Shown here: piece by piece, positions 21,111 through 30,862 of the stretch | Layout of the letters: each line of letters opens with the position of its first letter | Numbering within the stretch: position 1 is the first letter of the stretch | Assembly: GCA_018661705.1 (NCBI GenBank) | Contig: JABJHR010000011.1 | Location: forward strand, 124,001-188,000 | Origin: Candidatus Woesearchaeota archaeon | Lineage (GTDB): Archaea > Nanobdellota > Nanobdellia > Woesearchaeales > DSVV01 | DNA length: 64,000 nt | Reading direction: 5' to 3' | Made by a program: the position numbers and the translations under genes | Notes under the pieces: generated by a model | Databases searched by the model: none | What the model was told of the DNA's origin: nothing | Seen by the model: only the letters and a program-made list of their open reading frames with translations

Positions 21111-22940
21111 TTAAATCCTTGAAACAACTGCTCCAAGGAAAAATACTAATCCCAGTAACAATACCATTCCACTAATTAACAAAGCGAGGTATGTATTAGT
21201 TTCAGTAAATTTTGGTTTAACTGTTACTGGAGTATCGTCCTCAAACTGAGGTTGAACTTCATTCATTACAACAACAACTTCTTCTGTGTCGTCTTGTACA
21301 ACTTTTGGAGTTGTTTGCGGCACATTGTAAGTTGGAACGTAAGTTGTGTTTGGTTCTGTATTTACAGGGGTATCACAGTATGAGTGATCATCTGGATCTA
21401 CAACACAGTTAATCTTTTTCTTAAGTTTCTTTACATCATCTTTCAAGTCTGAAACTTCATCCTTTAATGAATTTGAAACTTCGCCTTTAAAGACACTTAT
21501 TGCATCATAAAGATCATCAACATCCCCATAAAGATTCTTAAGATCATCTTTGATGTCATCAACTTCATCTTCGTCATCATCTTTTTCTGCGTCTTTCATG
21601 TCATCTTTGTAATCATTAAAATCGTCTGTATATTCATCAAATAAGTTTTCAAAATCATTAAGTTTTTCTTGTTCTGTTTTTTCTACTGGATCTTGAATTT
21701 CCGGATCTTGTACTGAACATGTAGTATCTGTTTCATCCTCAAGTACATTGATTACATAAAGTGATGTTTCAGAGACAAGGCCATATTCAATTTCTACGAT
21801 TGTTTCATATGCACCAACTGTTGTACATTGTGGAACTTGTAAAAACATTTCAGTTGTTTCTTGTTCATTTTCAAATGTAACAAATTCAACTGTTTCTAAT
21901 CCTAAGCCAGGAACTAAAGCAGTAACTTTTACATTTTCTAATCCTTGTAATTTGTTTAATTCCACCATAACTAATAAACTGTTACCAGCCTTAACTTCAT
22001 AGCTTGTGAATGTAATTGATTTAACTAAATTAACATTTACATTTGCAAGACATAGTTCAGAAGTTAATTCCATAACTGCTAGTTCTCCAATTTGAATATT
22101 AAGCTCTTCAAAAGTCTTAGCAAGTTCATCAAACTTCGCCGCCATTTCAGCGTCTCCTAGTTCAATTAATTCATCACGAATTTGCATAGAAGCACCTTGA
22201 CCTGCTGCGCCCATAAATCCTAAGCCAAAAACAGCAGCTCCTTTCATTTCATTAGCAGCTTCTTGACCTTCTTCACAATAAGTTGTTAAAATATTAGCCT
22301 TAGTTTCTTCAAGGTTTTCTGTCATAGCAACAGTCCAACCAAAAAGCTCATTATACTGTTCTTCATATGCACTTAGTTCGTTTTCATTAGCTTCTGGACA
22401 TGCTGTTTCCATTGTTGCTAAAATAATACTTGTTTCTGAGTTTAGATCATGCACATTATCTTCAAGTGGAGATAATTGAGATAAAATATCTTGCTTAACT
22501 TCAAACTCTCCACCAGGTTGAGGATCATATGCCTCTACTTTTGATAAAAGAGTTTCAACATCATTTTCTAAGTCTGAAACATCTTCATTTAATACATTAA
22601 GATCTTCAACTATTTTAACACATTCTGAGTCATCTGCAATATTTTCAATCTTTGTATTTAAAACACTTAATTCTTGATTAAATTCTTGATATTCTGATTC
22701 TAATTTACCATACATTGCTTGAAAAAAACCTAAATTACTTGGATATAAATCTTTAAGGTCAAAATTCGGAATCTGATCTTTGATTGATTCTATTTGAACA
22801 TCTTTTCCAAACTGTTTGATATTGTCAAATGCTTGATCATCAAACATTCCATCTGCTGAAGCAGCTGTGACTGTTAAAAGAATTACAACTACTAAAAACA
22901 TACTTTTAAACATTTTATTCAGATAATTCAGTATTTTCAT
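21111..22940 (-). CDS. secreted/anchored coiled-coil protein (609 aa) with signal peptide, acidic coiled coil and C-terminal TM
   Basis: Signal MFKSMFLVVVILLTVTAASA; DEDEVDDIKDDLKNLYGDVDDLYD; TM LLISGMVLLLGLVFFLGAVVSRI. Confidence 0.8.
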   Translation of the reverse strand: MKILNYLNKMFKSMFLVVVILLTVTAASADGMFDDQAFDNIKQFGKDVQIESIKDQIPNFDLKDLYPSNLGFFQAMYGKLESEYQEFNQELSVLNTKIENIADDSECVKIVEDLNVLNEDVSDLENDVETLLSKVEAYDPQPGGEFEVKQDILSQLSPLEDNVHDLNSETSIILATMETACPEANENELSAYEEQYNELFGWTVAMTENLEETKANILTTYCEEGQEAANEMKGAAVFGLGFMGAAGQGASMQIRDELIELGDAEMAAKFDELAKTFEELNIQIGELAVMELTSELCLANVNVNLVKSITFTSYEVKAGNSLLVMVELNKLQGLENVKVTALVPGLGLETVEFVTFENEQETTEMFLQVPQCTTVGAYETIVEIEYGLVSETSLYVINVLEDETDTTCSVQDPEIQDPVEKTEQEKLNDFENLFDEYTDDFNDYKDDMKDAEKDDDEDEVDDIKDDLKNLYGDVDDLYDAISVFKGEVSNSLKDEVSDLKDDVKKLKKKINCVVDPDDHSYCDTPVNTEPNTTYVPTYNVPQTTPKVVQDDTEEVVVVMNEVQPQFEDDTPVTVKPKFTETNTYLALLISGMVLLLGLVFFLGAVVSRI

Positions 22941-23118
22941 TTTATTTTACCCCGCTTTTATTCTAAGATCGTAAGATTGGCAAAATTACCAACATAGAGT
23001 GATAAAAACTAGCAAGTATTTAAATGTTTCGCTTTTCACCACCAACAAAAGGTAACAACTAGTTTTGTAAAGTAGAAATAAGGCCATAAAGAGCTTAATT
23101 TGGCAGAAAAAGAGCAAT

Positions 23119-23556
23119 TTAACGTTTTTTAAACAGATATACAATAAGAATAATTACACATAAAGAAACCACTGCATCCGCAACATTGAAAACTGGCCAA
23201 ATTCTGAAATCTAGAAAGTCTATAACATGGCCATGCACAATCCGATCTATTAAATTACCTATCGCAGCACCAATTATCAAGGCAAATACTAAAGATTCCC
23301 GGTTATCAAATTGGTCATAGAAAAACAATAACAAACCCAATATTATCAGTATAAACCATATGAAAAAGGCATTTGCACCCTGTATTAATCCAAAAAACGT
23401 GCCTGTATTAGATACATAGGTTAAATGAAAAATTTTAGGTATAATTTGAATAGATTGATTAGGTTGCATGAAGGAAATTACCAAGAATTTAGTAAGTTGA
23501 TCCAACATAATTACAATAATTGGTAAGAAAAGTAAATATTTGAAGTTTTGTTTCAT
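23119..23556 (-). CDS. lspA: signal peptidase II (lipoprotein signal peptidase) homolog
   Basis: 145 aa; MLDQLTKFLV, SNTGTFFGL, GAAIGNLIDRIVHGHVIDFLDF, FNVADAVVS: both catalytic Asp motifs present. Confidence 0.92.
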   Translation of the reverse strand: MKQNFKYLLFLPIIVIMLDQLTKFLVISFMQPNQSIQIIPKIFHLTYVSNTGTFFGLIQGANAFFIWFILIILGLLLFFYDQFDNRESLVFALIIGAAIGNLIDRIVHGHVIDFLDFRIWPVFNVADAVVSLCVIILIVYLFKKR

Positions 23557-23632
23557 AATCTAGGTTATTTCTTTGAAGATTTATATGTTTATTTATATTA
23601 ATAGTGTTGATTTAATAAATATTAAATTTAAA

Positions 23633-23795
23633 AAATCCCAGTGAAAAAATAGCATCCGCAATTTTTTAAGAGCACCATAATTTAGATTTTAGTACAAAAA
23701 ACAACAATCTGGCCAGGCGAACCGAAGGTGTATGGATTTTTTGAACATAGTGAAAAAAAGTCCGTCTGTGCCATAATTGTTGTTGCTTATTACAT
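23633..23795 (+). ncRNA. candidate structured RNA, copy B of a three-copy family
   Basis: AGTGAAAAAATAGCATCCGCAAT...TTAAGAG plus long hairpin AACAACAATCTGGCCAGGCG...CGTCTGTGCCATAATTGTTGTT; matches copy C. Confidence 0.6.
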
Positions 23796-23849
23796 AGTTT
23801 ACATTAACAAATCAAAAATTATATAATAACCAAAAAAAAGAAAATAACC

Positions 23850-24020
23850 ATGGAATGCCCAAAATGCAAAAAACAAGCAAAAATAGTAGAATATAGAGGC
23901 ACTAAAGTTAAAGTTTGTAGCTGTGGCTATGATGAAAGAGATGTTCTTGACCAAGAAGTTAGTGAGAAAAGTAATCAAAAAGCAAAAGGAGAATATTGTA
24001 AATATAAGAGCAGACTATGA
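23850..24020 (+). CDS. small zinc-ribbon protein (56 aa)
   Basis: Not in ORF track; MECPKCKKQAKIVEYRGTKVKVCSCGYDERDVLDQEVSEKSNQKAKGEYCKYKSRL; CxxC...CxC. Confidence 0.65.
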   Translation: MECPKCKKQAKIVEYRGTKVKVCSCGYDERDVLDQEVSEKSNQKAKGEYCKYKSRL

Positions 24021-24179
24021 ACTAATTTTGAAATGTGTCATTTTCTTATTTCTACCATAATTTTAGTCAACAGGTTTATATAATCTGTTTACTTAATATT
24101 ACCCAGGGATAAAAGTAGATATTGCTATAACTTTCTGTTACAACAACAAGTCCAACTAATCAGAAGTGCAGGTGTAAAA

Positions 24180-25121
24180 ATGGCAAAAGATGATGAAAAA
24201 GGACCCATAAGATTAATTCCAAGGATGTCAATGAACACAATAGGTGGGATTACACACGATAGTGGCGTTGTTATGATTTTACCAATCGCACCAGAACAAA
24301 GAAAAGAACTTGAAGAAAAACTAGCGTGGGGACCAAAGAGAGAAAGAGAAGAGATTCTTGAAGAAGTAAAAGCAACACCTGAAGAAAAAGCAGCTATGAA
24401 AAAGGATTTTCTTGAAAAAGAAGTTGTAAAAGCTTATCAAGGAATGCTTAAACACTATGATGATAGAATAAAAGCAAGAGAAAAAGGAGAAACAACACAA
24501 CCATTATCAGATATTTGGAATGACCAAGCAAAAGAAGGTTTTTCTAAAGATGATAAAATAATGGTCAAATATAAAAAACGTAAAAGAAGACCGTTTAAAT
24601 GGAAAACTACTTTCTTAAGTCCTTCTGTTTTAGAAGACATGGCCAATGCAAAGAAAAAGTTAGGAACAGATTTTAGTTTAGGAATTAGAGAAACAGATGA
24701 AGCAAAATATTATGCTTTAATTGATCTTGGAATGAAAGCAATAAAAACATACATGTCCGATGAATCTTTACGAACACTAAAAGATAAAACAGAAAGAGAA
24801 GAAGCTAAATTTATGATTGCACACACTTATTTTGCAATGTATGTCTTAGATGAACATATGAAAAAAGAATATTATGAAGTATTTGCACAGATAGCTAAAC
24901 ATGGAAGAAACTCCAGACACAAAGAAACACGAGACCTTGCAAAAGATGTGGGAGAATTAAGAAGAGTATATGCAATTTCATTTAAACAAGGTTATGGACA
25001 ACAGTATATTAGACGTTCAAGTAAAATCCTAGAAGAAATGAGAAAAACACAAGGAGAAAGAATGGAAGAATTAACAGGAGAAGTTTACAGAGAAGAAAAA
25101 AGAACTACAACAGAAAAGTAA
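24180..25121 (+). CDS. hypothetical protein (313 aa), alpha-helical
   Basis: ORF with clear coding composition; GGTGTAAAA upstream of ATG. Confidence 0.75.
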   Translation: MAKDDEKGPIRLIPRMSMNTIGGITHDSGVVMILPIAPEQRKELEEKLAWGPKREREEILEEVKATPEEKAAMKKDFLEKEVVKAYQGMLKHYDDRIKAREKGETTQPLSDIWNDQAKEGFSKDDKIMVKYKKRKRRPFKWKTTFLSPSVLEDMANAKKKLGTDFSLGIRETDEAKYYALIDLGMKAIKTYMSDESLRTLKDKTEREEAKFMIAHTYFAMYVLDEHMKKEYYEVFAQIAKHGRNSRHKETRDLAKDVGELRRVYAISFKQGYGQQYIRRSSKILEEMRKTQGERMEELTGEVYREEKRTTTEK

Positions 25122-25124
25122 AAT

Positions 25125-25288
25125 GGTTTTAAGTAATGAGTCTTGAGTTCTGAGTGAGTTATCAGTAAGTAGTTATGAGCATGACTATATTTTCTCAATA
25201 CTAGTTTCCCCAGAACCAACCCATTACCCACAACTCAAAACCCATAACCTTTATCTTATTACTTCTAACTTAGAACTACTTACTATTT
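25125..25288. repeat. inverted heptad-repeat element R1
   Basis: Left arm GTTTTAAGTAATGAGTCTTGAGTTCTGAGT; right arm (reverse complement) GTAAGTAGTTCTAAGTTAGAAGTAATAA...GTTTTGAGTTGTGGGTAATGGGTTGGTT; 7-nt periodicity. Confidence 0.65.
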
Positions 25289-25759
25289 TTACCAGCGCTT
25301 ATGCCGAATTTCTCTTTCTAAAGTTGCAAGACGTTGATTCATGGCATCAATACCTGCTTTAAGTGCATCTAATTTTGCAGAAATTACTTCAAATTCTTTT
25401 TTAGTAGAATAATTTTGTGAACCAAAACCACCTTCTTGAGGTTGAACTAAAGTTGGTTTTTCATAATGATGAAAACCTTGCTGAGGAGATTGTTGAAAAG
25501 ATTGAGGAGATGATTGAGGAGATTGTTGTTGATGTTGCATAGGCTCTTGAGGTTGATTAAATGCTTGTGGGTTGTCTCCAAAACTATCATGTTGCATCCC
25601 AGTATTACTTCCTTGCAAACCTAAGTCATCATGTCCAACACCAGGATCTGTACCATGTGACATACCTGGATCACCCGAAGCATGATCTAGTCCAAGATTA
25701 CCACTACCCTCAAAAGAATCTTTCTGTTTCCAAAACATTACCTTATCTAATATTCCCAT
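25289..25759 (-). CDS. Gln/Gly-rich small protein (156 aa) with C-terminal helix
   Basis: Start re-placed at ATG 25759 (MGILDKVMFWKQKDSF...); GGGTG ribosome-binding-like site upstream; track ORF start at 25873 is probably too long. Confidence 0.7.
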   Translation of the reverse strand: MGILDKVMFWKQKDSFEGSGNLGLDHASGDPGMSHGTDPGVGHDDLGLQGSNTGMQHDSFGDNPQAFNQPQEPMQHQQQSPQSSPQSFQQSPQQGFHHYEKPTLVQPQEGGFGSQNYSTKKEFEVISAKLDALKAGIDAMNQRLATLEREIRHKRW

Positions 25760-25936
25760 TTTACACCCTTCTGTGGCTATTTGGTTAATTATGTATTTAA
25801 TATTGTGTATTAACTTAAGAGTGAAATTATGAATCAGGATAATAGAACCAAAAAGTTTTGAAGGAAACTTCAAACCTTTTCGTCTTTATTACATAAATCC
25901 GAAAGGTTTAAATATTACTTAGTCTTACTTAGTCTT

Positions 25937-26200
25937 ATGGAATCAATAACAATAAAAGTTGAGGAAAGGTTTGCTAAGCAAATAGAAAAAGCAATGAAAC
26001 CAAACTACAGCACCAAAACAGAATTTATTAGAGAAGCCATTAGGGATAAATTAATGTTTATTAAAAGACATGAAATTGATGAAAAAATTCTGAAGAATTT
26101 TGGAAAATCTCCGGTAAAAACCCCTTTATGGAAAGATAGAGTAATAAGAGAGCAAGTTTTCAAAGAATTTATCAAAAAAAAAGGATGGGACTTAGATTAA
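25937..26200 (+). CDS. ribbon-helix-helix (CopG/RHH-like) protein, putative antitoxin
   Basis: MESITIKVEERFAKQIEKAMKPNYSTKTEFIREAIRDKL: RHH fold signature. Confidence 0.75.
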   Translation: MESITIKVEERFAKQIEKAMKPNYSTKTEFIREAIRDKLMFIKRHEIDEKILKNFGKSPVKTPLWKDRVIREQVFKEFIKKKGWDLD

Positions 26201-26605
26201 ATCTTCTGGTTTTTTAACTTCAATAATTTCAGAGACATGATTAAAATGTTGATCTCTTGTTACTAAAATAGCATTATGTTCTAATGCCAAGACAAAGTGT
26301 AAGGCATCTTGTTTTGGAATCAAATATTTTTTAGCACATGATTTTGCCAAAGTATGATGTCTCGTCGAAGATTTAATTTTAAACAGATTATTTTTATAAG
26401 GTTCAAAAAGTTTCTTTATTTCTTCTTTTGACAAAAACAGAGACAATTCATATAAAAGAAAATCTGAAATAATTATTAAATCAAAATCTTGAATTATTTT
26501 ATTTAATAAAAATAAGGACCATTCCCCTAAAGGCCTAAATCTATCTGTTCTGTTCTCATAATAATCCCTCCAAATGCAAGTATCAATGTAATATTTTGTT
26601 TTCAT
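26192..26605 (-). CDS. PIN-domain protein, putative VapC-type toxin
   Basis: KYYIDTCIWRDYYENR, ELSLFL, DALHFVLALEHNAILVTRDQHF: PIN acidic residues. Confidence 0.8.
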   Translation of the reverse strand: MKTKYYIDTCIWRDYYENRTDRFRPLGEWSLFLLNKIIQDFDLIIISDFLLYELSLFLSKEEIKKLFEPYKNNLFKIKSSTRHHTLAKSCAKKYLIPKQDALHFVLALEHNAILVTRDQHFNHVSEIIEVKKPEDLI

Positions 26606-26715
26606 AGAAATAGTAAAGAGAATGTTGTTAATATATTTGATTGTTAGTTTTTTGAAGGATTTCCGACGAGAATCGGAAGATTTACGTCATCAAAACGGAA
26701 AAGTTAGGGGACAGA

Positions 26716-27423
26716 TTAAATTAATTTCTTACACTCTTGTTTTAAAATACAATCACCACATTTAGCTTTAACATTACAATATCTCTTTGCATGTTCTACT
26801 AATAATGCATGGTACTCATTAAATAGTTTAGTGTCATTTGTTTTGTTTGAAGTGTAAAGTGTTTTCATGAATAGTTCTTGTAAATTTTCATATTTTATTT
26901 CTTTTTTGCAAAAACCGATTCTAGAAATAATTCTCTTTGTATATGTATCAATAACAAAAGTTGGTTTGTTGAATGCGTAAAGAATAATACTGTCTGCTGT
27001 TTCTGGACCAATACCTTTTATTTTAAGAAGAATTTCTCTTAAGGTTTGCACATCTAATTTTTTTAGTTCTTTTATTGGTGTTAATTTTAGAAATTTACAG
27101 ATTATTTTAAGACGTTCTGCTTTTTGATTATGATAACCACTACTTTTAATGCATTCTGCTAGTTTTTCATGTTTAATTGCAAGAATTTTATCTATATCAA
27201 TTAATTTATTTTTATTAAGGCAGATTAATGCTTTTTCTACATTCTTCCAAGCAGTGTTTTGTGTTAATAATGCACCAAAAATAATCTCCAATTGTTGCTG
27301 CTCTGTTTTAGGGCCACCAGAATAAATAGGCATTAATTTGCCAGGAGGAGTAGTTGGCCACCAACCTTGTTTACCATAGGTTTTTAGCATGATTTGGTAG
27401 ATTTTAAGGAGTTTTTGTTGCAT
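26716..27423 (-). CDS. endonuclease III-related HhH-GPD DNA glycosylase with Fe-S cluster
   Basis: LLTQNTAWKNVEKAL, LLKIKGIGPETADSIILYA, VIDTYTKRIISR, YCNVKAKCGDCILKQEC. Confidence 0.88.
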   Translation of the reverse strand: MQQKLLKIYQIMLKTYGKQGWWPTTPPGKLMPIYSGGPKTEQQQLEIIFGALLTQNTAWKNVEKALICLNKNKLIDIDKILAIKHEKLAECIKSSGYHNQKAERLKIICKFLKLTPIKELKKLDVQTLREILLKIKGIGPETADSIILYAFNKPTFVIDTYTKRIISRIGFCKKEIKYENLQELFMKTLYTSNKTNDTKLFNEYHALLVEHAKRYCNVKAKCGDCILKQECKKLI

Positions 27424-27500
27424 GATATTAGTGTAGATTAAAGTCTATTTAATGTTTTTCTTTAACAAGTTTTTTATACTAAAATAACTACCCTATAACC

Positions 27501-27749
27501 ATGGTATTAGAATTAGACAAAGAAGGGTATTTTATCATTAGTATTAGGCAAGGCCATATTATAGCTGAGCATTATTCTAATGAGAAAAAGCTGAAAAAGG
27601 TATACAGAGCAAAAACAGCTAATTCTATACACCTGCAAATTACAAATGATGATGGAATTTCTCTAAAAGACCATAGTTTATATCTAATGACAGAGCTGAA
27701 AAAGGCAGAAGTTGCCTTGAGAACAGGAAATGTGTATGTACAGAAATGA
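27501..27749 (+). CDS. DUF4346-like small protein (82 aa)
   Basis: DKEGYFIISIRQGHIIAEHY...DHSLYLMTELKKAEVALRTGNVYVQ resembles the DUF4346 pattern. Confidence 0.6.
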   Translation: MVLELDKEGYFIISIRQGHIIAEHYSNEKKLKKVYRAKTANSIHLQITNDDGISLKDHSLYLMTELKKAEVALRTGNVYVQK

Positions 27750-27750
27750 A

Positions 27751-27895
27751 TTAAAGTTTTGAGTAATGGGTCTTGAGTTCTGAGTTGGTTTTCAGTAAGA
27801 AGTTTTGAGTGTTGCTACCATCCCCACAACTAATTTACACATAACCAACCCATCACACATAACTCATAACCCATAACCCTTATTTTTCATTAACT
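27751..27895. repeat. inverted heptad-repeat element R2
   Basis: GTTTTGAGTAATGGGTCTTGAGTTCTGAGTTGG; right arm reverse complement GGTTATGGGTTATGAGTTATGTGTGATGGGTTGG. Confidence 0.65.
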
Positions 27896-27924
27896 ATTTA
27901 AATATTGAATTCTTCAACATTCCT

Positions 27925-29298
27925 ATGTTTAAGTTCATAAAAGAGTTATTTAAGAAAAAACCTGCTGAAGAACTAAAAGTAGAGGAAATTCTATTTGAAA
28001 AAGTTGGAGATTGGGTTAATCAACACACTTCTGAGATTATTGAGGATATTGATAAGGAAATTAATGAATCTTATGAAAGATTAGTAGAGACAATAAAAGA
28101 AACAAAACAAAGACTAGAAGAACTTAAAAAAGCTGAATTAAGAAATGATAAAATTGCATTACGAGCAAAGCAAATCATGGAAGGTAACAGAACAACTTAT
28201 ATTAGTAGAGCAATACTTTTTTTAGATTCACTTGATACTGAAAACAGAGGCTTTTTTACAGCAAAAAAGTTTTACAAAGATTTCCAAGGGAAAATTGGAA
28301 GCTTCAATAAACAAACAATTAGAAGTTATTATGTGTTGCAAGAATTCTTAGCAAATGAAAGTAGCAAAGTAGCGGAAGGATTGAAAAATATTGACAAGAT
28401 CATTAGAGAAATAAGAGATGTTATTGATAAATCACCCATTAGCGATTTAGATGAAATAAAGACAAATTTAAAAGAATTTAAAGAAAAACAAGCTATATTA
28501 TCAGAATCTGGAAAAGAAACAACTAAGAAAAAACAAGAATTAGAAAGTTATAGAGAAGCAAGAGAAAAAGTTGAAAAAAAGATTTTAGAATTAAAAAAAG
28601 GTCCCGCTTATCTTGGTTATAAAAGATTAGATGAAGAAAGAGAAGATCTTAAAAAACAAATAAAAGATTTTGAAGATAAATTAAGTAATGATTTTTCATT
28701 ATTATCAAGGCCGTTAAGAAAATATAGTCGGGTAGCTATGAATGAGTCACTTGTTGCAAAATATGCTACTAGCCCTGTGCTAGCGTTATTGAGTGATGAA
28801 AAACAAGAAATTATCGAAGTGCTAAAAAAACTAAAAGAAAATATTAAAGAAAATAAAGTAGAGTTAAAAGACAAACAAAAAGAAAAAACATTACAAGCAA
28901 TTGAAAGATTGAGTGCACATTATTTCAAGGATTTTTTAAGTAAACATAGTGCGTTAAAATCTAAAAAGAAAAATATTGATGGGCAATTATTAGGAAACAG
29001 TGTAAATCAAGACTATAATGATATGTTGTACAAACAAGAACATTTTATTAAGAAATGTAAACAAGTAATTGAAGACTTAAATCATCATGACAAAAGCAAA
29101 AATAAAGCAGAGTTAGGACCAATAAAAGAAAAATTAGAAAATATGTTAGGAAAGATGGTGATGAAAAAAGTAGTAATTGTTGATGAACTTGGAAAGAAGA
29201 AAGAAGATAAAGAAGAAAGTAGCTCTGAGAAATATCAATCTGATGAAGAAAACCAGGAAAAGGAAAATAAAGCAGATAGTGAAGAATCAAAAGAATAA
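27925..29298 (+). CDS. coiled-coil hypothetical protein (457 aa)
   Basis: Long ORF, heptad-rich helices. Confidence 0.75.
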   Translation: MFKFIKELFKKKPAEELKVEEILFEKVGDWVNQHTSEIIEDIDKEINESYERLVETIKETKQRLEELKKAELRNDKIALRAKQIMEGNRTTYISRAILFLDSLDTENRGFFTAKKFYKDFQGKIGSFNKQTIRSYYVLQEFLANESSKVAEGLKNIDKIIREIRDVIDKSPISDLDEIKTNLKEFKEKQAILSESGKETTKKKQELESYREAREKVEKKILELKKGPAYLGYKRLDEEREDLKKQIKDFEDKLSNDFSLLSRPLRKYSRVAMNESLVAKYATSPVLALLSDEKQEIIEVLKKLKENIKENKVELKDKQKEKTLQAIERLSAHYFKDFLSKHSALKSKKKNIDGQLLGNSVNQDYNDMLYKQEHFIKKCKQVIEDLNHHDKSKNKAELGPIKEKLENMLGKMVMKKVVIVDELGKKKEDKEESSSEKYQSDEENQEKENKADSEESKE

Positions 29299-29859
29299 GA
29301 AAAATAACACACCAATAACCAAGAAAAGAAAAGTTCTGAGTAAGATTTGTAAAAGAATATTAAATTTTGATCCTATAATTTCTTCTTTCTTTTCGTGTTG
29401 AACCATGTACATACTAGAGATAACAATTCCTAGTATAAATATTAATGAAGATTGTATTATCAATAATTGTTGGTTGTATAAGGAAGCCCAGATAACTAAA
29501 CCAAATAATGGATAAATGTAAAATAAATATTCTCTTGAAAAAATCACCATCAAAATAATAATTGCAAGGAATAAAAGTGGAAAGATTGTCAAAGGAGTAT
29601 TAATAATATAGAAAATCATTATTAATAGTACTAAAAATCTAGCTAACCACTCAAAATATTTCTTTCCAGGATTTAATTCTTCAGGAGCAATCAGTGACAA
29701 AACATAGCCAAAAATAATGCCAGAAAATGATGTTAACAAGATTAATAAGTATTGTAGGAATGTCATATATTTTAGTAATTCTCTGTTAAATATAAACTTT
29801 TTGAATAATTTTGGAAAATAAGTTTTAAATATAAAAATTAGTGAGAAAAAATCAACCAT
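29287..29859 (-). CDS. multi-pass membrane protein, hypothetical
   Basis: 190 aa, several hydrophobic segments; tail overlaps the convergent coiled-coil gene. Confidence 0.6.
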   Translation of the reverse strand: MVDFFSLIFIFKTYFPKLFKKFIFNRELLKYMTFLQYLLILLTSFSGIIFGYVLSLIAPEELNPGKKYFEWLARFLVLLIMIFYIINTPLTIFPLLFLAIIILMVIFSREYLFYIYPLFGLVIWASLYNQQLLIIQSSLIFILGIVISSMYMVQHEKKEEIIGSKFNILLQILLRTFLFLVIGVLFFLFF

Positions 29860-29908
29860 CCCCTAAGAGCCCCCACCCAATAATACAGGTTTTTGAATAG
29901 GATTAAGT

Positions 29909-30643
29909 CTAGAAAAACTTCAAATAAATCAAATAAACAATCAAATAATTCAACATTAATGATGGCAACATAATTAATACCCATTTAAAGAAATTATATT
30001 TTGTAAGGCCTACTACAAAATTAAAAAGAGGATATGGTAATGGGAGGAGATGCATAATAAAGATTGCATAAGCCCCATATTTGTGTAACCTTTGTTGTAA
30101 TGCTTTTCTTGTTTTCCTTTTGATAAGCGGACGTATCAAAAACCCTAAAAACCTACCTAACATAAAATTTATACATTGCCCCGTGAAAACACCCAACAAG
30201 GTAATGAAATATATTATTGGAAAGGTAAAACCTTTCTTAAGAAAACCAAAATATACAAACTCCAATGGGAATGGCAGAAAAAATAATGATGAAAATGAAA
30301 ATAAGTAATATATTCCTTGTTGAGACTGAGATGAAATCTGATCAAAAACGTGTTGGAACATAGGATAAACATAAGGTAAATCTTTTATCCATGTTACTAG
30401 ATTAAAACCATAGAAAAAATAAAGCAAATTCATCAACACCCAAAAAAAGAAACCTGCCAAAGCAATAAAAAATAAAGCAATTAGTTTTTTCTTCATGTCC
30501 CTTGCTAATTCATCTGTTTTCTTAGCTAATTTTTTAGTGGTTTCACTAGTTTTTTGCTTAATCCTAGAAGTTGTTTCAGAAATATCATCTGTAATCTCCT
30601 CTGCTTTCCTTTTTAACTTCTTATGTGCTTCATTAAAAACCAT
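29909..30643 (-). CDS. VTT-domain (TVP38/TMEM64, DedA-like) membrane protein
   Basis: FPLEFVYFGFLKKGF...GQCINFMLGRFLG...HKYGAYAIFIMHLLPLPYPLFNFVVGLTKYNFFKWVLI. Confidence 0.75.
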   Translation of the reverse strand: MVFNEAHKKLKRKAEEITDDISETTSRIKQKTSETTKKLAKKTDELARDMKKKLIALFFIALAGFFFWVLMNLLYFFYGFNLVTWIKDLPYVYPMFQHVFDQISSQSQQGIYYLFSFSSLFFLPFPLEFVYFGFLKKGFTFPIIYFITLLGVFTGQCINFMLGRFLGFLIRPLIKRKTRKALQQRLHKYGAYAIFIMHLLPLPYPLFNFVVGLTKYNFFKWVLIMLPSLMLNYLIVYLIYLKFF

Positions 30644-30687
30644 AAGAAATACTAAACAGAAGGAGTATAAATAACTTATTAATTAAT

Positions 30688-30862
30688 AGTATGAAGTAGT
30701 AAGTATTAAGTTTGTAGTGGGATTAAAAAGGTAATAAAGATTAGAAGGGTTTTAAGGATTAGAAAGGTAATTGTATTCCTTTCAAACCTTTCCTACCTTT
30801 AGAACCTTTTCCACACCTATTCCCACTTCTTACTTAGAACTTAAAACTACTTACCTAAAATT
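30688..30862. repeat. inverted heptad-repeat element R3
   Basis: GTATGAAGTAGTAAGTATTAAGTTTGTAGTGGG; right arm reverse complement GTAAGTAGTTTTAAGTTCTAAGTAAGAAGTGGG. Confidence 0.6.

Noticed and set aside
780-26700. Shared small motif TCGGAA/TTCCGA-CGA hairpins at ~826-845 and ~26658-26680
   Set aside because: Only 6-bp stems and ~12 nt shared; could be chance, too weak to call an element.
25125-30862. Heptad repeats as a CRISPR array
   Set aside because: Units are 7 nt, degenerate and contiguous without spacers; no cas genes nearby.
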